Assembly: GCA_002383105.1 (NCBI GenBank)
Contig: DFXC01000123.1
Coordinates: 1-21,098, forward strand
DNA length: 21,098 bases
From: Hyphomicrobiaceae bacterium UBA4118
Lineage (GTDB): Bacteria > Pseudomonadota > Alphaproteobacteria > Rhizobiales > Methyloligellaceae
Direction: 5' to 3'
Shown: positions 1 to 8,098 of the stretch, piece after piece
How positions within the stretch are numbered: the stretch's first letter is position 1
How the letters are laid out: every line of letters begins with the position of its first letter
Position numbers and translations under genes: made by a program
Notes under the pieces: generated by a model
The model's input: the letters and a program-made list of their open reading frames with translations, nothing else
The model's database searches: none
Told to the model about the DNA's origin: nothing

Positions 1-198
1 ATCTTCGTGATCGAGGCGCTGTCGGTCGCGATCCAGGTGGTGTCGTTTCGGATGTTCGGAAAACGGGTGTTTCTGATGGCGCCGCTGCACCATCACTTCG
101 AGCAGAAGGGCTGGACCGAGCCACAGATCGTGATCCGGTTCTGGATCATCTCGGTGATGCTGGCGCTGGCCGGCCTCTCCACGTTGAAGCTGCGGTGA
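1..198 (+). CDS. mraY: MraY, phospho-MurNAc-pentapeptide translocase (3' end only)
   Basis: Only the last 65 codons are present; the gene enters from the left edge in frame 1. MraY transfers phospho-MurNAc-pentapeptide from UDP to undecaprenyl phosphate in the inner membrane, making lipid I. The fragment shows the family's C-terminal signature: [13 protein letters not shown], with the conserved triple-histidine loop that lies near the active site, followed by a final hydrophobic segment ([17 protein letters not shown]) and a short basic tail. murD starts 4 bases after the stop, the usual dcw order. Identification is secure from the HHH motif and context. The true start and catalytic aspartates lie outside the window. 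Confidence 0.95.
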   Translation: MFVIEALSVAIQVVSFRMFGKRVFLMAPLHHHFEQKGWTEPQIVIRFWIISVMLALAGLSTLKLR

Positions 199-202
199 TC
201 AT

Positions 203-1612
203 TTGATCCCCGTCACCTCCTTTGCGGGCAAGACGGTTGCGGTGTTCGGCCTCGGCGGATCAGGACTGGCGAGCTGTCGTGCCTTGAAGGCGGGCGGGGC
301 GGAAGTGATCGCCAGCGACGATGGCGCCGAAAAACTCGCCGAAGCAGCCGCTGCGGGCTTCATCACGGCGGATTTGCGCAAAGTATCATGGGCGAATTTC
401 GCAGCTTTGGTGCTGACGCCCGGCGCGCCGCTGACGCATCCGGCGCCGCACTGGACCGTGTTGGCAGCGCAGCAGGCCGGCGTCGAGGTGATCGGCGATA
501 TCGAGCTGTTTTGCCGGGAGCGGCGGCGTCATGCGCCGGATGCGCCGTTCGTCGCCATCACCGGCACCAACGGCAAATCGACCACCACGGCGCTCACGGC
601 CCATCTCCTCGCTACGTCGGGAAAGCGCGTGGCCCTTGGCGGCAATATCGGCAAGTCGGTGCTCGACCTTGAGCCTTTCGCCCCCGACCTCATCTATGTC
701 ATTGAGCTTTCGTCGTTCCAGATCGATCTTTCTCCGTCGCTCAAGCCCGACGCCGCGGCGCTCCTCAACATCACCCCCGACCACCTCGATCGTCACGGGA
801 AGCTTCACGACTATGCCCGCATCAAGGCGCAGGTCTTTGCGAAGTTGGGACAAGGCGCGACCGCGGTGATTGGCGTCGACGACCAGCCCTCCCGCGCCAT
901 CGCCGATGCGCTTTCCGGTTCGTTCGCGGTCAAGCGCATCGCCGTCGGGCGCGCCGTGGAGACGGGCGTCTGGGCCAAGGATGGCGTCTTGCATGAGATG
1001 GATGGAGGCGCCGAGCTGGCGCGCGCCGGCCTCGCGGGGATCGGCTCGCTCAGAGGCGCCCATAACTGGCAGAACGCTGCTGTGGCTTATGCGCTCGCCC
1101 GCTCGCAAGGACTCGCCCCCGCGGCCATCGCGCAAGGGCTCAAGAGCTTCGCGGGCCTTGCCCACCGCATGGAGCAGGTGGCGCGCAGAGGCAAGGTGCT
1201 GTTCGTCAACGACTCTAAGGCGACCAATGCCGACGCTGCCGGCAAGGCGCTGGCAAGCTTCACCGACATCTACTGGATCATCGGCGGCAGGCCGAAAGAG
1301 GGCGGCCTCGCGGGGCTCGAGCCCTTCTTCCCGCGCATCGCACGCGCTTATCTCATCGGCGAGGCGGCTGAGGCCTTTGCGCGCCAGCTCGGCGGCACCG
1401 TGGCGCACAAGCACTGCGGCACCCTCGATCAGGCGGTCGCTGCCGCCGCTGCCGATGCCGGCAGCTCCGGCGCGCGCGAGCCCGTCGTGCTCTTGTCGCC
1501 CGCTTGCGCCTCTTACGACCAGTTCGCCAATTTCGAGAAGCGGGGCGAGGCATTCCGCGACATCGTCATGGGGCTCGACGGCGCCGAAAGCGTGCAGGGG
1601 AGGGCGGCATGA
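203..1612 (+). CDS. murD: MurD, UDP-N-acetylmuramoyl-L-alanine--D-glutamate ligase
   Basis: Cytoplasmic Mur ligase that adds D-glutamate to UDP-MurNAc-L-Ala using ATP. The 469-residue length is normal for alphaproteobacterial MurD. The N-terminal Rossmann-like domain begins [17 protein letters not shown] (about residues 7-23). The ATP-binding P-loop is GTNGKSTTT (residues 121-129), and the [11 protein letters not shown] motif of the central domain follows. The TTG start at 203 is chosen because the family typically begins just before the first beta strand and no ATG or GTG fits; a weak GGTGA lies 4 bases upstream, overlapping the mraY stop region. The stop TGA shares ATGA with the ftsW start, suggesting translational coupling. 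Large open frames on both strands inside this gene are GC-bias shadows. Confidence 0.97.
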   Translation: MIPVTSFAGKTVAVFGLGGSGLASCRALKAGGAEVIASDDGAEKLAEAAAAGFITADLRKVSWANFAALVLTPGAPLTHPAPHWTVLAAQQAGVEVIGDIELFCRERRRHAPDAPFVAITGTNGKSTTTALTAHLLATSGKRVALGGNIGKSVLDLEPFAPDLIYVIELSSFQIDLSPSLKPDAAALLNITPDHLDRHGKLHDYARIKAQVFAKLGQGATAVIGVDDQPSRAIADALSGSFAVKRIAVGRAVETGVWAKDGVLHEMDGGAELARAGLAGIGSLRGAHNWQNAAVAYALARSQGLAPAAIAQGLKSFAGLAHRMEQVARRGKVLFVNDSKATNADAAGKALASFTDIYWIIGGRPKEGGLAGLEPFFPRIARAYLIGEAAEAFARQLGGTVAHKHCGTLDQAVAAAAADAGSSGAREPVVLLSPACASYDQFANFEKRGEAFRDIVMGLDGAESVQGRAA

Positions 1613-2787
1613 GGCTGACCCGCGCCGACAAGAGCGTCCTCTCCGATTGGTGGTTCACCGTCGACCGCCTGATGTTCTTCGGCCTTCTGCTGCTGATGGG
1701 CCTTGGCCTCGTGCTGTCGCTTGCGGCGAGCCCGCCGATTGCCGCCAAATATAATCTCGAGCCGTTCTATTTCGTCCGCCGCCAGGCGGCTCTGCTCCTG
1801 CCCGCGGTGGCCATCATGTTCGCGGCCTCGACGCTGACGCCGAAGCAGATACGCCGGGCGAGCCTCATCATCTTCCTCACCGGCATCGCGCTGATGGCCG
1901 TGATCCTCGTCGTGGGGCCCGAGATCAAGGGCGCCAAGCGCTGGCTCCAGCTCGGCCCCGTCTCGCTGCAGCCGTCAGAGTTCGTGAAGCCGGCCTTCAT
2001 CGTGCTCACCGCCTGGCTCTTCAACGAGGCGCAGAAGTGGCGCGATGTGCCCGGCATTCGGCTCGCGGTGGCGCTTTACGCTGTGTTCGCGGTGCTCCTC
2101 GTCATGCAGCCCGATTTCGGCCAGACGCTTCTCGTCACCCTCGTCTGGGGCGCGCTCGTCTACATGGCGGGCATCAATCTCGTGTGGATCGGAGCGCTTG
2201 GGCTCGCCGGGGTGGCCGGTATTTTCTCAGCCTATTTCCTCGCGCCCCACGTGGCCTCGCGCATCGACCGCTTCCTTGATCCCGCGTCTGGCGATACTTA
2301 CCAGGCCGACCGCTCGCTCGATTCCTTTCTCCATGGCGGGTGGTTCGGCAGAGGTCCGGGTGAGGGGACGGTCAAGGACGTGCTTCCCGATTCCCATACC
2401 GACTTTATTTTCGCCGTGGCGGCCGAGGAGTACGGGCTGATCGCCTGCCTCATCCTGGTCGCCCTGTTTGCCTTCATCGTGCTGCGCGGCCTGTCCAAGG
2501 CCTCACAAGAGCCTGACGGGTTCATCAGGCATGCCGTGGCCGGGCTCACCATGCTGTTCGGCTTGCAGGCCCTGATCAACATGGCCGTCAATGTCGGCCT
2601 GTTCCCCGCCAAGGGCATGACACTGCCCTTCATCTCCTATGGCGGCTCCTCGCTGCTCGCCATGGCGTTGACCATGGGCTTTGCCCTTGGGCTGACGCGC
2701 AAGCGGCCCATGGCGGGACGGCTGAAGCGAAGCACAGCCACTGAGCCTGACGCCGAATCGTCCGGCCTCACGGAGAAAGCCGCTTGA
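1609..2787 (+). CDS. ftsW: FtsW, septal peptidoglycan glycosyltransferase (SEDS family)
   Basis: Polytopic inner-membrane SEDS protein of 392 residues that polymerises lipid II at the septum with its partner transpeptidase FtsI, whose gene is not in this window. About ten hydrophobic segments are visible from the region [18 protein letters not shown] onward. Family motifs include [19 protein letters not shown] and the [14 protein letters not shown] loop; Asp265 in HTDF aligns with the aspartate known to be essential for SEDS polymerase activity. Near the end is [13 protein letters not shown]. The ATG at 1609 overlaps the murD stop in ATGA. The frame stays open upstream to 1504, but that extension lies wholly inside murD and lacks FtsW character. 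The C-terminal tail is short and charged. Confidence 0.96.
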   Translation: MRLTRADKSVLSDWWFTVDRLMFFGLLLLMGLGLVLSLAASPPIAAKYNLEPFYFVRRQAALLLPAVAIMFAASTLTPKQIRRASLIIFLTGIALMAVILVVGPEIKGAKRWLQLGPVSLQPSEFVKPAFIVLTAWLFNEAQKWRDVPGIRLAVALYAVFAVLLVMQPDFGQTLLVTLVWGALVYMAGINLVWIGALGLAGVAGIFSAYFLAPHVASRIDRFLDPASGDTYQADRSLDSFLHGGWFGRGPGEGTVKDVLPDSHTDFIFAVAAEEYGLIACLILVALFAFIVLRGLSKASQEPDGFIRHAVAGLTMLFGLQALINMAVNVGLFPAKGMTLPFISYGGSSLLAMALTMGFALGLTRKRPMAGRLKRSTATEPDAESSGLTEKAA

Positions 2788-3887
2788 GCGCGCGCCCGAT
2801 CCTGCTCGCTGCGGGGGGCACGGGCGGACATCTTTTTCCTGCTGCGGCTTTGGCCCAGGAGCTTGCCCGCCGCGGCTACACCGTCGAGCTCGCCACCGAC
2901 ATCCGCGCTGAGAAATACGGCGTCGAGTTTCCGGCCCGGGCCATCCACCGCATTCCGTCCGCCACGCTGACGAGCCGTAATCCATTTGCGGTGGGGATGA
3001 CCTTCTCGCGTCTCGGCATCGGTTATTTCGGCGCGCTGCGCCTGCTCAAGCGGATCGAGCCCCGAGCCGTCATCGGCTTCGGCGGCTATCCGACGCTGCC
3101 GCCGATCATCGCCGCGAGCACCCTAAAGATCCCGACCGCCATCCACGAGCAGAACGCGGTCATGGGCCGCGCCAATCGCCTGTTGTCGCGCTTCGTCGAT
3201 AAGATCGCGCTGTCGTTCAAGCCGACCAAGCTGCTGCGTGCCGACGCTGAAGCCAAAGCGCGGGTGACGGGAACGCCGGTGCGCGACGCGGTGCTCGCCT
3301 ACCGTGACGTCGCCTATATGCCGCCCGATGCGTCAGGGCGTCTGTTGCTGCTCGTGTTTGGCGGGAGCCAGGGCGCACATTTCTTCTCGCAGGCCATGCC
3401 CCCGGCGCTCCAGCTCTTGCCGAAGGAGATGCGCCAGCGCGTGACGGTGGTGCAGCAGGCGCGCGAGGAGGACCTCGACCAATTGCGCGAGGCTTACAAA
3501 AAGGCCGGCATCGCCGTGCATCTTGCGCCCTTCTTCCGCGACCTGCCGGAGCGGATCGCCAAGTCCCATCTCGTCATCGCCCGCGCCGGCGCCTCGACGG
3601 TGGCCGAGCTGATGGCGATCGGTCGTCCCTGCCTGCTGGTGCCCCTGCCGCATGCCCTTGACAACGATCAGCTCGAAAATGCAACTCGCCTTGAGCAAGG
3701 GGGCGGCGGCTGGTGCATCAGGCAGAAGGAGTTGACGGATCAGCGCCTCGCCCAAGAGCTGGAACGGCTGTTCGCCTCGCCCGAGCTCTTGGCAAAGGCC
3801 GCCGGAAAGGCGAAAGCCATGGCTGAGACCGATGCGGTGAGGAAGCTTGCCGACCTTGCCGAGGAGCTCGCGCGAGCCAAAGAGTAG
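2784..3887 (+). CDS. murG: MurG, UDP-GlcNAc:lipid I N-acetylglucosaminyltransferase
   Basis: Membrane-associated GT-B glycosyltransferase that adds GlcNAc to lipid I to give lipid II, the substrate of FtsW. The protein has 367 residues, a normal length. The N-terminal glycine-rich loop GGTGGHLFPA starts at residue 11. The second-domain loop is GGSQGA (residues 193-198), and the donor-binding region contains ARAGASTVAELMAIGRP followed by LPHALDNDQLENA. The TTG start at 2784 shares TTGA with the ftsW stop and has a good ribosome-binding site, GGAGA at 2772-2776, about 8 bases upstream. The order ftsW-murG-murC is the standard dcw order, and the overlap suggests coupled translation. Confidence 0.97.
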   Translation: MSARPILLAAGGTGGHLFPAAALAQELARRGYTVELATDIRAEKYGVEFPARAIHRIPSATLTSRNPFAVGMTFSRLGIGYFGALRLLKRIEPRAVIGFGGYPTLPPIIAASTLKIPTAIHEQNAVMGRANRLLSRFVDKIALSFKPTKLLRADAEAKARVTGTPVRDAVLAYRDVAYMPPDASGRLLLLVFGGSQGAHFFSQAMPPALQLLPKEMRQRVTVVQQAREEDLDQLREAYKKAGIAVHLAPFFRDLPERIAKSHLVIARAGASTVAELMAIGRPCLLVPLPHALDNDQLENATRLEQGGGGWCIRQKELTDQRLAQELERLFASPELLAKAAGKAKAMAETDAVRKLADLAEELARAKE

Positions 3888-3904
3888 GTGGAGTAGGTCT
3901 AAAG

Positions 3905-5332
3905 ATGCATCTGCCCGCGCCCGACAAAACCGGCCTGTTCCACATCGTGGGCATCGGCGGCATCGGCATGAGCGCCATCGCCGAGGTCATGCATACCCGG
4001 GGCTATCGGGTGCAAGGGAGCGACCTCAAGGACGGCGCCAATCTCGAGCGCCTGCGCCGCCGCGGCATCGCTTGCCTGAACGGCCACGACCCCGACAACG
4101 TCAAGGGCGCTGCCTATCTCGTCATCTCCAGCGCGGTGAAGGCCGGGAACCCTGAGTTCGAGGCGGCCAAGGAGCGGGGTATTCCCATCATCCGCCGCGC
4201 CGAAATGCTGGCCGAGCTAATGCGCCCCTGCGCCACCGTGTCGATCACCGGCACCCACGGCAAGACCACCACGACCTCTCTCATCGCCGACCTGCTCAAA
4301 GGCGCTGACCTCGATCCGACGGTGATCGCCGGCGGCATCATCAATGCCTGGGGCACTAATGCCCGCATCGGCAAGGGCGAGTGGATGGTGGTCGAGGCCG
4401 ACGAGTCCGACGGCACTTTCCTGAAGCTCCCGACCCAGATCGGGGTGGTGACCAATATCGATCCCGAGCATATGGACTATTGGCCGTCCCTTGCCGCCCT
4501 GCATCTCGCCTTCCAGCAATTCATCGAGGCGATCCCCTTCTACGGTGTCGCCGTCGCCTGCATCGATCATCCCGTGGTGCGCGAGCTTCTCGCAAAGCTC
4601 GGCGGCGCCGCCAATGGGCGCCGCACGCTGACCTATGGAGTCGCGCGCGATGCCGATATCAGGCTCAGCAATCTCCGTCCTGATCACAACCAAATTACTT
4701 TTGATGCCGATCTTGGGCCGGCGGTGAAGGGCGGCACGCGCAAGCTCGACGATCTCATGCTTCCCGTGCTCGGCCACTACAATGCGTTGAACGCTCTCGC
4801 CGCGCTCGCTGCGGCCACCGAGGCGGGCGTAAGCGACGACGTCATCCGCAAGACATTTGCCGCCTTCTCCGGGGTGAAGCGGCGCTTCACCCGCGTCGGT
4901 GAGTGGAATGGCGCCGTCGTCTATGACGATTACGCGCATCACCCGGTGGAGATCGCCGCCGTGCTGCGTGCCGCGCGCATGGCCGGCAAAGGGCGCATCA
5001 TCGCCGTGCTGCAGCCGCATCGCTATACGCGGCTACAGTCCCTGTTCAACGAGTTCTCGGCCTGTCTCGACGATGCCGATATTGTCGTGGTGACGCCGGT
5101 CTATTCGGCGGGCGAGGCCCCGATTCCAGGCATCGATCGCGACGAGCTGGCCTCAGGCCTGCGCCGCCACGGCCATCCATATGTCTTGACGGTTGACGAC
5201 GAGGAGGCCCTGGTCGAGACCGTCGCCACTGTCGCCAAGACGGGCGACCTGGTGGTCGGACTTGGCGCCGGCACCATCACCGATTGGATCAACGCTTTGC
5301 CGGCGCGGCTTGAGTCTAGGGGGCGGCCTTGA
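3905..5332 (+). CDS. murC: MurC, UDP-N-acetylmuramate--L-alanine ligase
   Basis: Cytoplasmic ATP-dependent Mur ligase that adds the first amino acid, L-alanine, to UDP-MurNAc. The 475-residue length is typical. The N-terminal nucleotide-fold loop is [17 protein letters not shown] (about residues 13-29). The P-loop is GTHGKTTTT (116-124). EADESDG (164-170) and DYAHHPVEI (histidines 345-346) are further Mur-ligase signatures. The gene starts with ATG 17 bases after the murG stop; GGAG in that gap, around 3890, can serve as ribosome-binding site at slightly long spacing. The end overlaps murB by 4 bases (TTGA). Confidence 0.97.
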   Translation: MHLPAPDKTGLFHIVGIGGIGMSAIAEVMHTRGYRVQGSDLKDGANLERLRRRGIACLNGHDPDNVKGAAYLVISSAVKAGNPEFEAAKERGIPIIRRAEMLAELMRPCATVSITGTHGKTTTTSLIADLLKGADLDPTVIAGGIINAWGTNARIGKGEWMVVEADESDGTFLKLPTQIGVVTNIDPEHMDYWPSLAALHLAFQQFIEAIPFYGVAVACIDHPVVRELLAKLGGAANGRRTLTYGVARDADIRLSNLRPDHNQITFDADLGPAVKGGTRKLDDLMLPVLGHYNALNALAALAAATEAGVSDDVIRKTFAAFSGVKRRFTRVGEWNGAVVYDDYAHHPVEIAAVLRAARMAGKGRIIAVLQPHRYTRLQSLFNEFSACLDDADIVVVTPVYSAGEAPIPGIDRDELASGLRRHGHPYVLTVDDEEALVETVATVAKTGDLVVGLGAGTITDWINALPARLESRGRP

Positions 5333-6252
5333 GCGGGTCAGACCTCGAAAGCCGGCTGGTCGCGAGCCTGCCTGAGTTGCGCGGCAAGCTGAAAGCCGGC
5401 GCGCCGCTCAAGGACTTCACCTGGTTCAGAGCGGGCGGACCGGCCGAAGTTCTCTATTCGCCTGCCGACGAAGCCGACCTCGCATATTTCATGAAGGGCA
5501 CGCCCACCGACATTCCCGTCACCATCATCGGCCTGGGCTCGAATCTTCTTGTGCGTGACGGCGGCATCGAGGGCGTGGTCATTCGCTTGGGGAGAGGCTT
5601 CGGCGAGATCGCGGTCGAGGAGGGGTCGCGGCTGCGGGTTGGCGCCGCGGTTCCTGACGTGAAGGTGGCGCGCGCCGCGGCCGATGCCGGCATCGCCGGC
5701 CTCTCCTTCTATCGCGGCATCCCGGGCTGCGTCGGCGGCGCGCTCCGCATGAATGGCGGGGCGCATGGGCGCGAGACACGCGAGGTCGTGGTCGAGGCTC
5801 GGGCCGTCGATCGCGAAGGGAAGGTGCATGTGTTTCAGGTGGCAGAGCTTCATTATGAATACCGCCATTGCGGCGTGCCGGACGATCTGATCTTCACCGA
5901 GGCGCTGTTCCAAGGCGAGCCGGGGGAGCCCGCCAAGATCCTCGCCGAGATGGATGGCATCGCCGCCTATCGCGAGCAGGCACAGCCCATCAAGAGCCGC
6001 ACCGGCGGCTCGACCTTCAAGAACCCGCCGGGGAAAAAAAAGGCCTGGCAGCTGATCGACGCGGCGGGCTGCCGGGGGCTCGCGGTGGGCGATGCCAAGG
6101 TCTCGGAGATGCACTGCAACTTCCTCATCAACGAGGGCAATGCCACCGGCGCCGACATCGAAAAGCTCGGCGAGACGGTGCGCGCGCGGGTGAAGGAGAC
6201 GAGTGGCGTCGAGCTTGAATGGGAGATCAAGCGCCTCGGCGTCCCGCGCTGA
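5329..6252 (+). CDS. murB: MurB, UDP-N-acetylenolpyruvoylglucosamine reductase
   Basis: FAD-dependent cytoplasmic reductase that converts UDP-GlcNAc-enolpyruvate to UDP-MurNAc. The protein has 307 residues. FAD-binding signatures are [11 protein letters not shown] (30-40), [15 protein letters not shown] (66-80) and [20 protein letters not shown] (128-147). The catalytic serine is Ser228 in [10 protein letters not shown]. The C-terminal end [12 protein letters not shown] carries the likely catalytic glutamate. The TTG start at 5329 overlaps the murC stop (TTGA) and is preceded by AGGGGG at 5318-5323 with a 5-base spacer. An unusual run of eight A residues encodes Lys236-Lys238 right after the catalytic motif; see the separate entry. 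The gene ends the first dcw block; a palindromic repeat and an opposing gene follow. Confidence 0.96.
   Translation: MSGSDLESRLVASLPELRGKLKAGAPLKDFTWFRAGGPAEVLYSPADEADLAYFMKGTPTDIPVTIIGLGSNLLVRDGGIEGVVIRLGRGFGEIAVEEGSRLRVGAAVPDVKVARAAADAGIAGLSFYRGIPGCVGGALRMNGGAHGRETREVVVEARAVDREGKVHVFQVAELHYEYRHCGVPDDLIFTEALFQGEPGEPAKILAEMDGIAAYREQAQPIKSRTGGSTFKNPPGKKKAWQLIDAAGCRGLAVGDAKVSEMHCNFLINEGNATGADIEKLGETVRARVKETSGVELEWEIKRLGVPR
6034..6076 (+). other. A8 run with in-frame A-AAA-AAG slippery heptamer in murB
   Basis: Eight A residues (6034-6041) followed by G form A AAA AAG at 6036-6042, aligned with the zero frame of murB as in dnaX-type frameshift sites. A GGGG lies directly upstream. The bases 6044-6052 and 6068-6076 can pair as a 9-bp stem with one G-U pair and a 15-base loop; its upper six pairs (GGCAGC/GCTGCC) start 4 bases after the heptamer. 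A -1 shift would replace the C-terminus of MurB and stop at 6218, giving about 296 residues without the terminal conserved glutamate. The sequence elements are directly visible, but any frameshifting is inference. Simple homopolymer coding of three lysines is the null view. Confidence 0.25.
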
Positions 6253-6277
6253 ACTTTGCCTAAGACCCCGCGCAGGC

Positions 6278-6370
6278 ATCATTCCGGCGAAAGCCGGAAT
6301 CCAGTAACCCCTGTCTCACAACCAACATTTTGCGGCGGTTACTGGATCGCCCGGTCAAGCCGGGCGATGA
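6278..6370. repeat. Intergenic palindromic repeat with three adjacent stems
   Basis: Lies between the convergent murB and serine hydrolase genes. Three perfect stems abut one another. ATTCCGGC/GCCGGAAT at 6281-6288 and 6293-6300 closes a GAAA loop. CCAGTAACC/GGTTACTGG at 6301-6309 and 6337-6345 encloses 27 bases. ATCGCCCGG/CCGGGCGAT at 6346-6354 and 6360-6368 closes a 5-base loop. From memory, intergenic elements of this form recur many times in Rhizobiales genomes; only one copy is seen in this window. Either strand could fold, so it may act as a two-way terminator or mRNA 3' stabiliser for the two convergent genes, but there is no T-run. Family name not assigned. Confidence 0.8.
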
Positions 6371-6376
6371 CAATTC

Positions 6377-7918
6377 TCATTTGACCCGAGCGAGCACCCC
6401 CTGTCCGTCGTCGTTGAGGTCCTCGATCGTCACCTGGCTTGCCTTCTGGTCGGGGCCGATCTGGAACGTCACCGCAAAGGGCATCTCAGGCATTTCCGGG
6501 GTCGGGTAGTAGATGAACAGGTCCCTGTCGAAATGCGTGAGCGGACGCGACTTCGCCCCGTTCGGCCCGAGCTTCAGCACGAGCAAGCCGTTCTCCTCGG
6601 CCACCACGGCGTCGCCCAAATAGTCATTGGCATAGATTCCGGCATAGGCCGAAACCGGGAGCGCCGGCGCGGGCGTTGCCGGCTTCGTGCCGTAGACTTT
6701 CTTGGCCGCCTCGATCGCCGGTCCGAACATCGACTCGAACACTGCGTTCCATTGCGAGGTCCAGTCGCTCGTCGGCGCGCCTTTGAACACCAGGTCGAAG
6801 AACGTATCGGCGAGGCCCTCAGGCAAGCCGGTTGGAAAAGCGTTGGCGAGGACCACGATGCCGAGCTGCTCCGACGGCAGCAGGCTGACCATGGTGCGCG
6901 CGCCCTGGCTGAAGGCGCCGGCATGTCCCCACACCGTGCCGTAGCGGCCGAACTCGACGTTCCAACCGCGTCCATAGAACGAGGGCGACCCGGTCACCGG
7001 ATTCTTGCCGCGGTTGAAGAGCGGCTCATGCGTCGGCGCGATCGCCTCCTCTTTGATCAGCTGCACGCCGTTGTATTTGCCGTTGCCGAGCTCGAGCCGC
7101 ATCCATTGGGCAAGATCGCGCACGTTGGAGCTGACCCCGCCCGCCGGCGCCTGAGGATCTGGATCGCGTTTGACGAGCGCCGTCCATTTCCCGTCCACCG
7201 GCACATGCAACTCAGCGCGGTTCTCATGAGTGAGGAAATCGGCGTAGCGCGAACTGCTCGAGCTCATGCCGAGCGGCTTGTAGAGTTTCTCCTCTGAGAC
7301 CTCCTCCCATGACTTGCCGGTCGGCTTAGCCGCTGCGACCGCGCCCTCGGTCAACCCAAAATTGCTGTAGGCATAGCCCGCACGAAAGCTCGAGGTCGGC
7401 TTCAGAAAATGCAGGCGGGCGAGGATCGTGGCGCGGTCGAAGCCGAGCTCTTCGAGATCGTTGCCGGCATTGCCGGAAAGGCCGCTCCGATGGTTGAACA
7501 GGTCGGTCACCGTGAGCTGCTCGGTCGGATAAGTATCGTGCAGCTTGAAGCTCGGGTCGAGATCGGCGATGCGCGAATCCCAGGAGACCGCCCCGTCGCT
7601 CACCAGCGCCGCCACGATCGTCGACGAGATCGGCTTGGAGAAGGAGGCGAGCTGGAACACGGTGTCGGCATCGACCTTCTCGGGTTTGCCCACCTCCCGC
7701 ACGCCGAAGCCGCCGAGATAGACCACCTCGTCCTGGTAGACGATGGCAATGGCGAGGCCCGGCAGGCCGCCATTGGCAACAGCCGCTTGCGCGAGTTTCT
7801 CGAGCTTGGGGATGGCGGCAAGCACCTTCTCCTTCGTCGCTGTCTCGGCACCCGCATTGGTGCAAGCCATCGACATCACCACCAAGGCCAATGCCATTGC
7901 GCGAAGGAAGCTGGCCAT
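6377..7918 (-). CDS. Exported serine hydrolase, beta-lactamase/class C PBP fold with DUF3471-like C-terminus
   Basis: A 513-residue protein. Residues 1-24 look like a signal peptide (basic start, hydrophobic stretch, AGA before residue 25); Cys19 has only a poor lipobox. The active-site motifs of family S12 are in order: SFSK (Ser92, Lys95), YSN (184-186), and HAG (332-334) in the place of KTG. The last ~100 residues, starting near YAGIYANDYLGD, resemble a DUF3471-type domain. It is likely periplasmic, acting as an esterase, D-amino-acid peptidase or D,D-carboxypeptidase-like enzyme; the substrate cannot be told. AAGAGGA at 7924-7930 (minus strand) is a good ribosome-binding site upstream of the ATG. 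It lies opposite to the dcw genes, between murB and ddl, where most relatives have no such gene or have murB adjoining ddl. Confidence 0.9.
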   Translation of the reverse strand: MASFLRAMALALVVMSMACTNAGAETATKEKVLAAIPKLEKLAQAAVANGGLPGLAIAIVYQDEVVYLGGFGVREVGKPEKVDADTVFQLASFSKPISSTIVAALVSDGAVSWDSRIADLDPSFKLHDTYPTEQLTVTDLFNHRSGLSGNAGNDLEELGFDRATILARLHFLKPTSSFRAGYAYSNFGLTEGAVAAAKPTGKSWEEVSEEKLYKPLGMSSSSSRYADFLTHENRAELHVPVDGKWTALVKRDPDPQAPAGGVSSNVRDLAQWMRLELGNGKYNGVQLIKEEAIAPTHEPLFNRGKNPVTGSPSFYGRGWNVEFGRYGTVWGHAGAFSQGARTMVSLLPSEQLGIVVLANAFPTGLPEGLADTFFDLVFKGAPTSDWTSQWNAVFESMFGPAIEAAKKVYGTKPATPAPALPVSAYAGIYANDYLGDAVVAEENGLLVLKLGPNGAKSRPLTHFDRDLFIYYPTPEMPEMPFAVTFQIGPDQKASQVTIEDLNDDGQGVLARVK

Positions 7919-8013
7919 TGGGATCCTCTTGCGTCGGAGATGCGGGAAGGTTGCGGCAAGCTATCAGCCGCCCGCGGGCCGGAACAGCCCCGCCACCGCC
8001 TGACATGCCGGAA

Positions 8014-8054
8014 TGAATCGGGCCCCGCGCCGATTCCTAAACCGCCCCGATTCA
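8014..8054. promoter_or_regulatory. Cluster of three GANTC sites in repeated heptamers upstream of ddl
   Basis: The heptamer GAATCGG at 8015-8021 is inverted against CCGATTC at 8030-8036 (7-bp arms, 8-base centre), and CCGATTC recurs at 8047-8053. The outer pair extends to TGAATCGGG/CCCGATTCA (8014-8022 and 8046-8054). Each heptamer contains GANTC, the target of the alphaproteobacterial CcrM methylase and of GcrA. They lie in the divergent region between the serine hydrolase and ddl, the only sizeable gap upstream of ddl-ftsQ-ftsA-ftsZ, so a promoter here must be expected. No convincing -35/-10 pair was found by eye. Methylation- or GcrA-dependent control is inference. Confidence 0.45.
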
Positions 8055-8098
8055 GCTAAAGCCGTGACCACCGGGGTGACAGCGGAGGACGATCCGAT

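Noticed and set aside
386-1414. 342-codon minus-strand open frame opposite murD
   Set aside because: Shadow of murD caused by GC-rich codons; no recognisable protein features.
1504-1608. Upstream extension of ftsW in frame
   Set aside because: Lies entirely within murD, is Arg-rich and not FtsW-like; the ATGA overlap at 1609 gives the expected start.
870-1754. 294-codon plus-strand open frame overlapping murD and ftsW
   Set aside because: Out-of-frame shadow, rich in Arg, Ser and Pro, with no domain.
5338-6282. 314-codon minus-strand open frame opposite murB
   Set aside because: Mirrors the murB reading frame, with no family signature or start signal.
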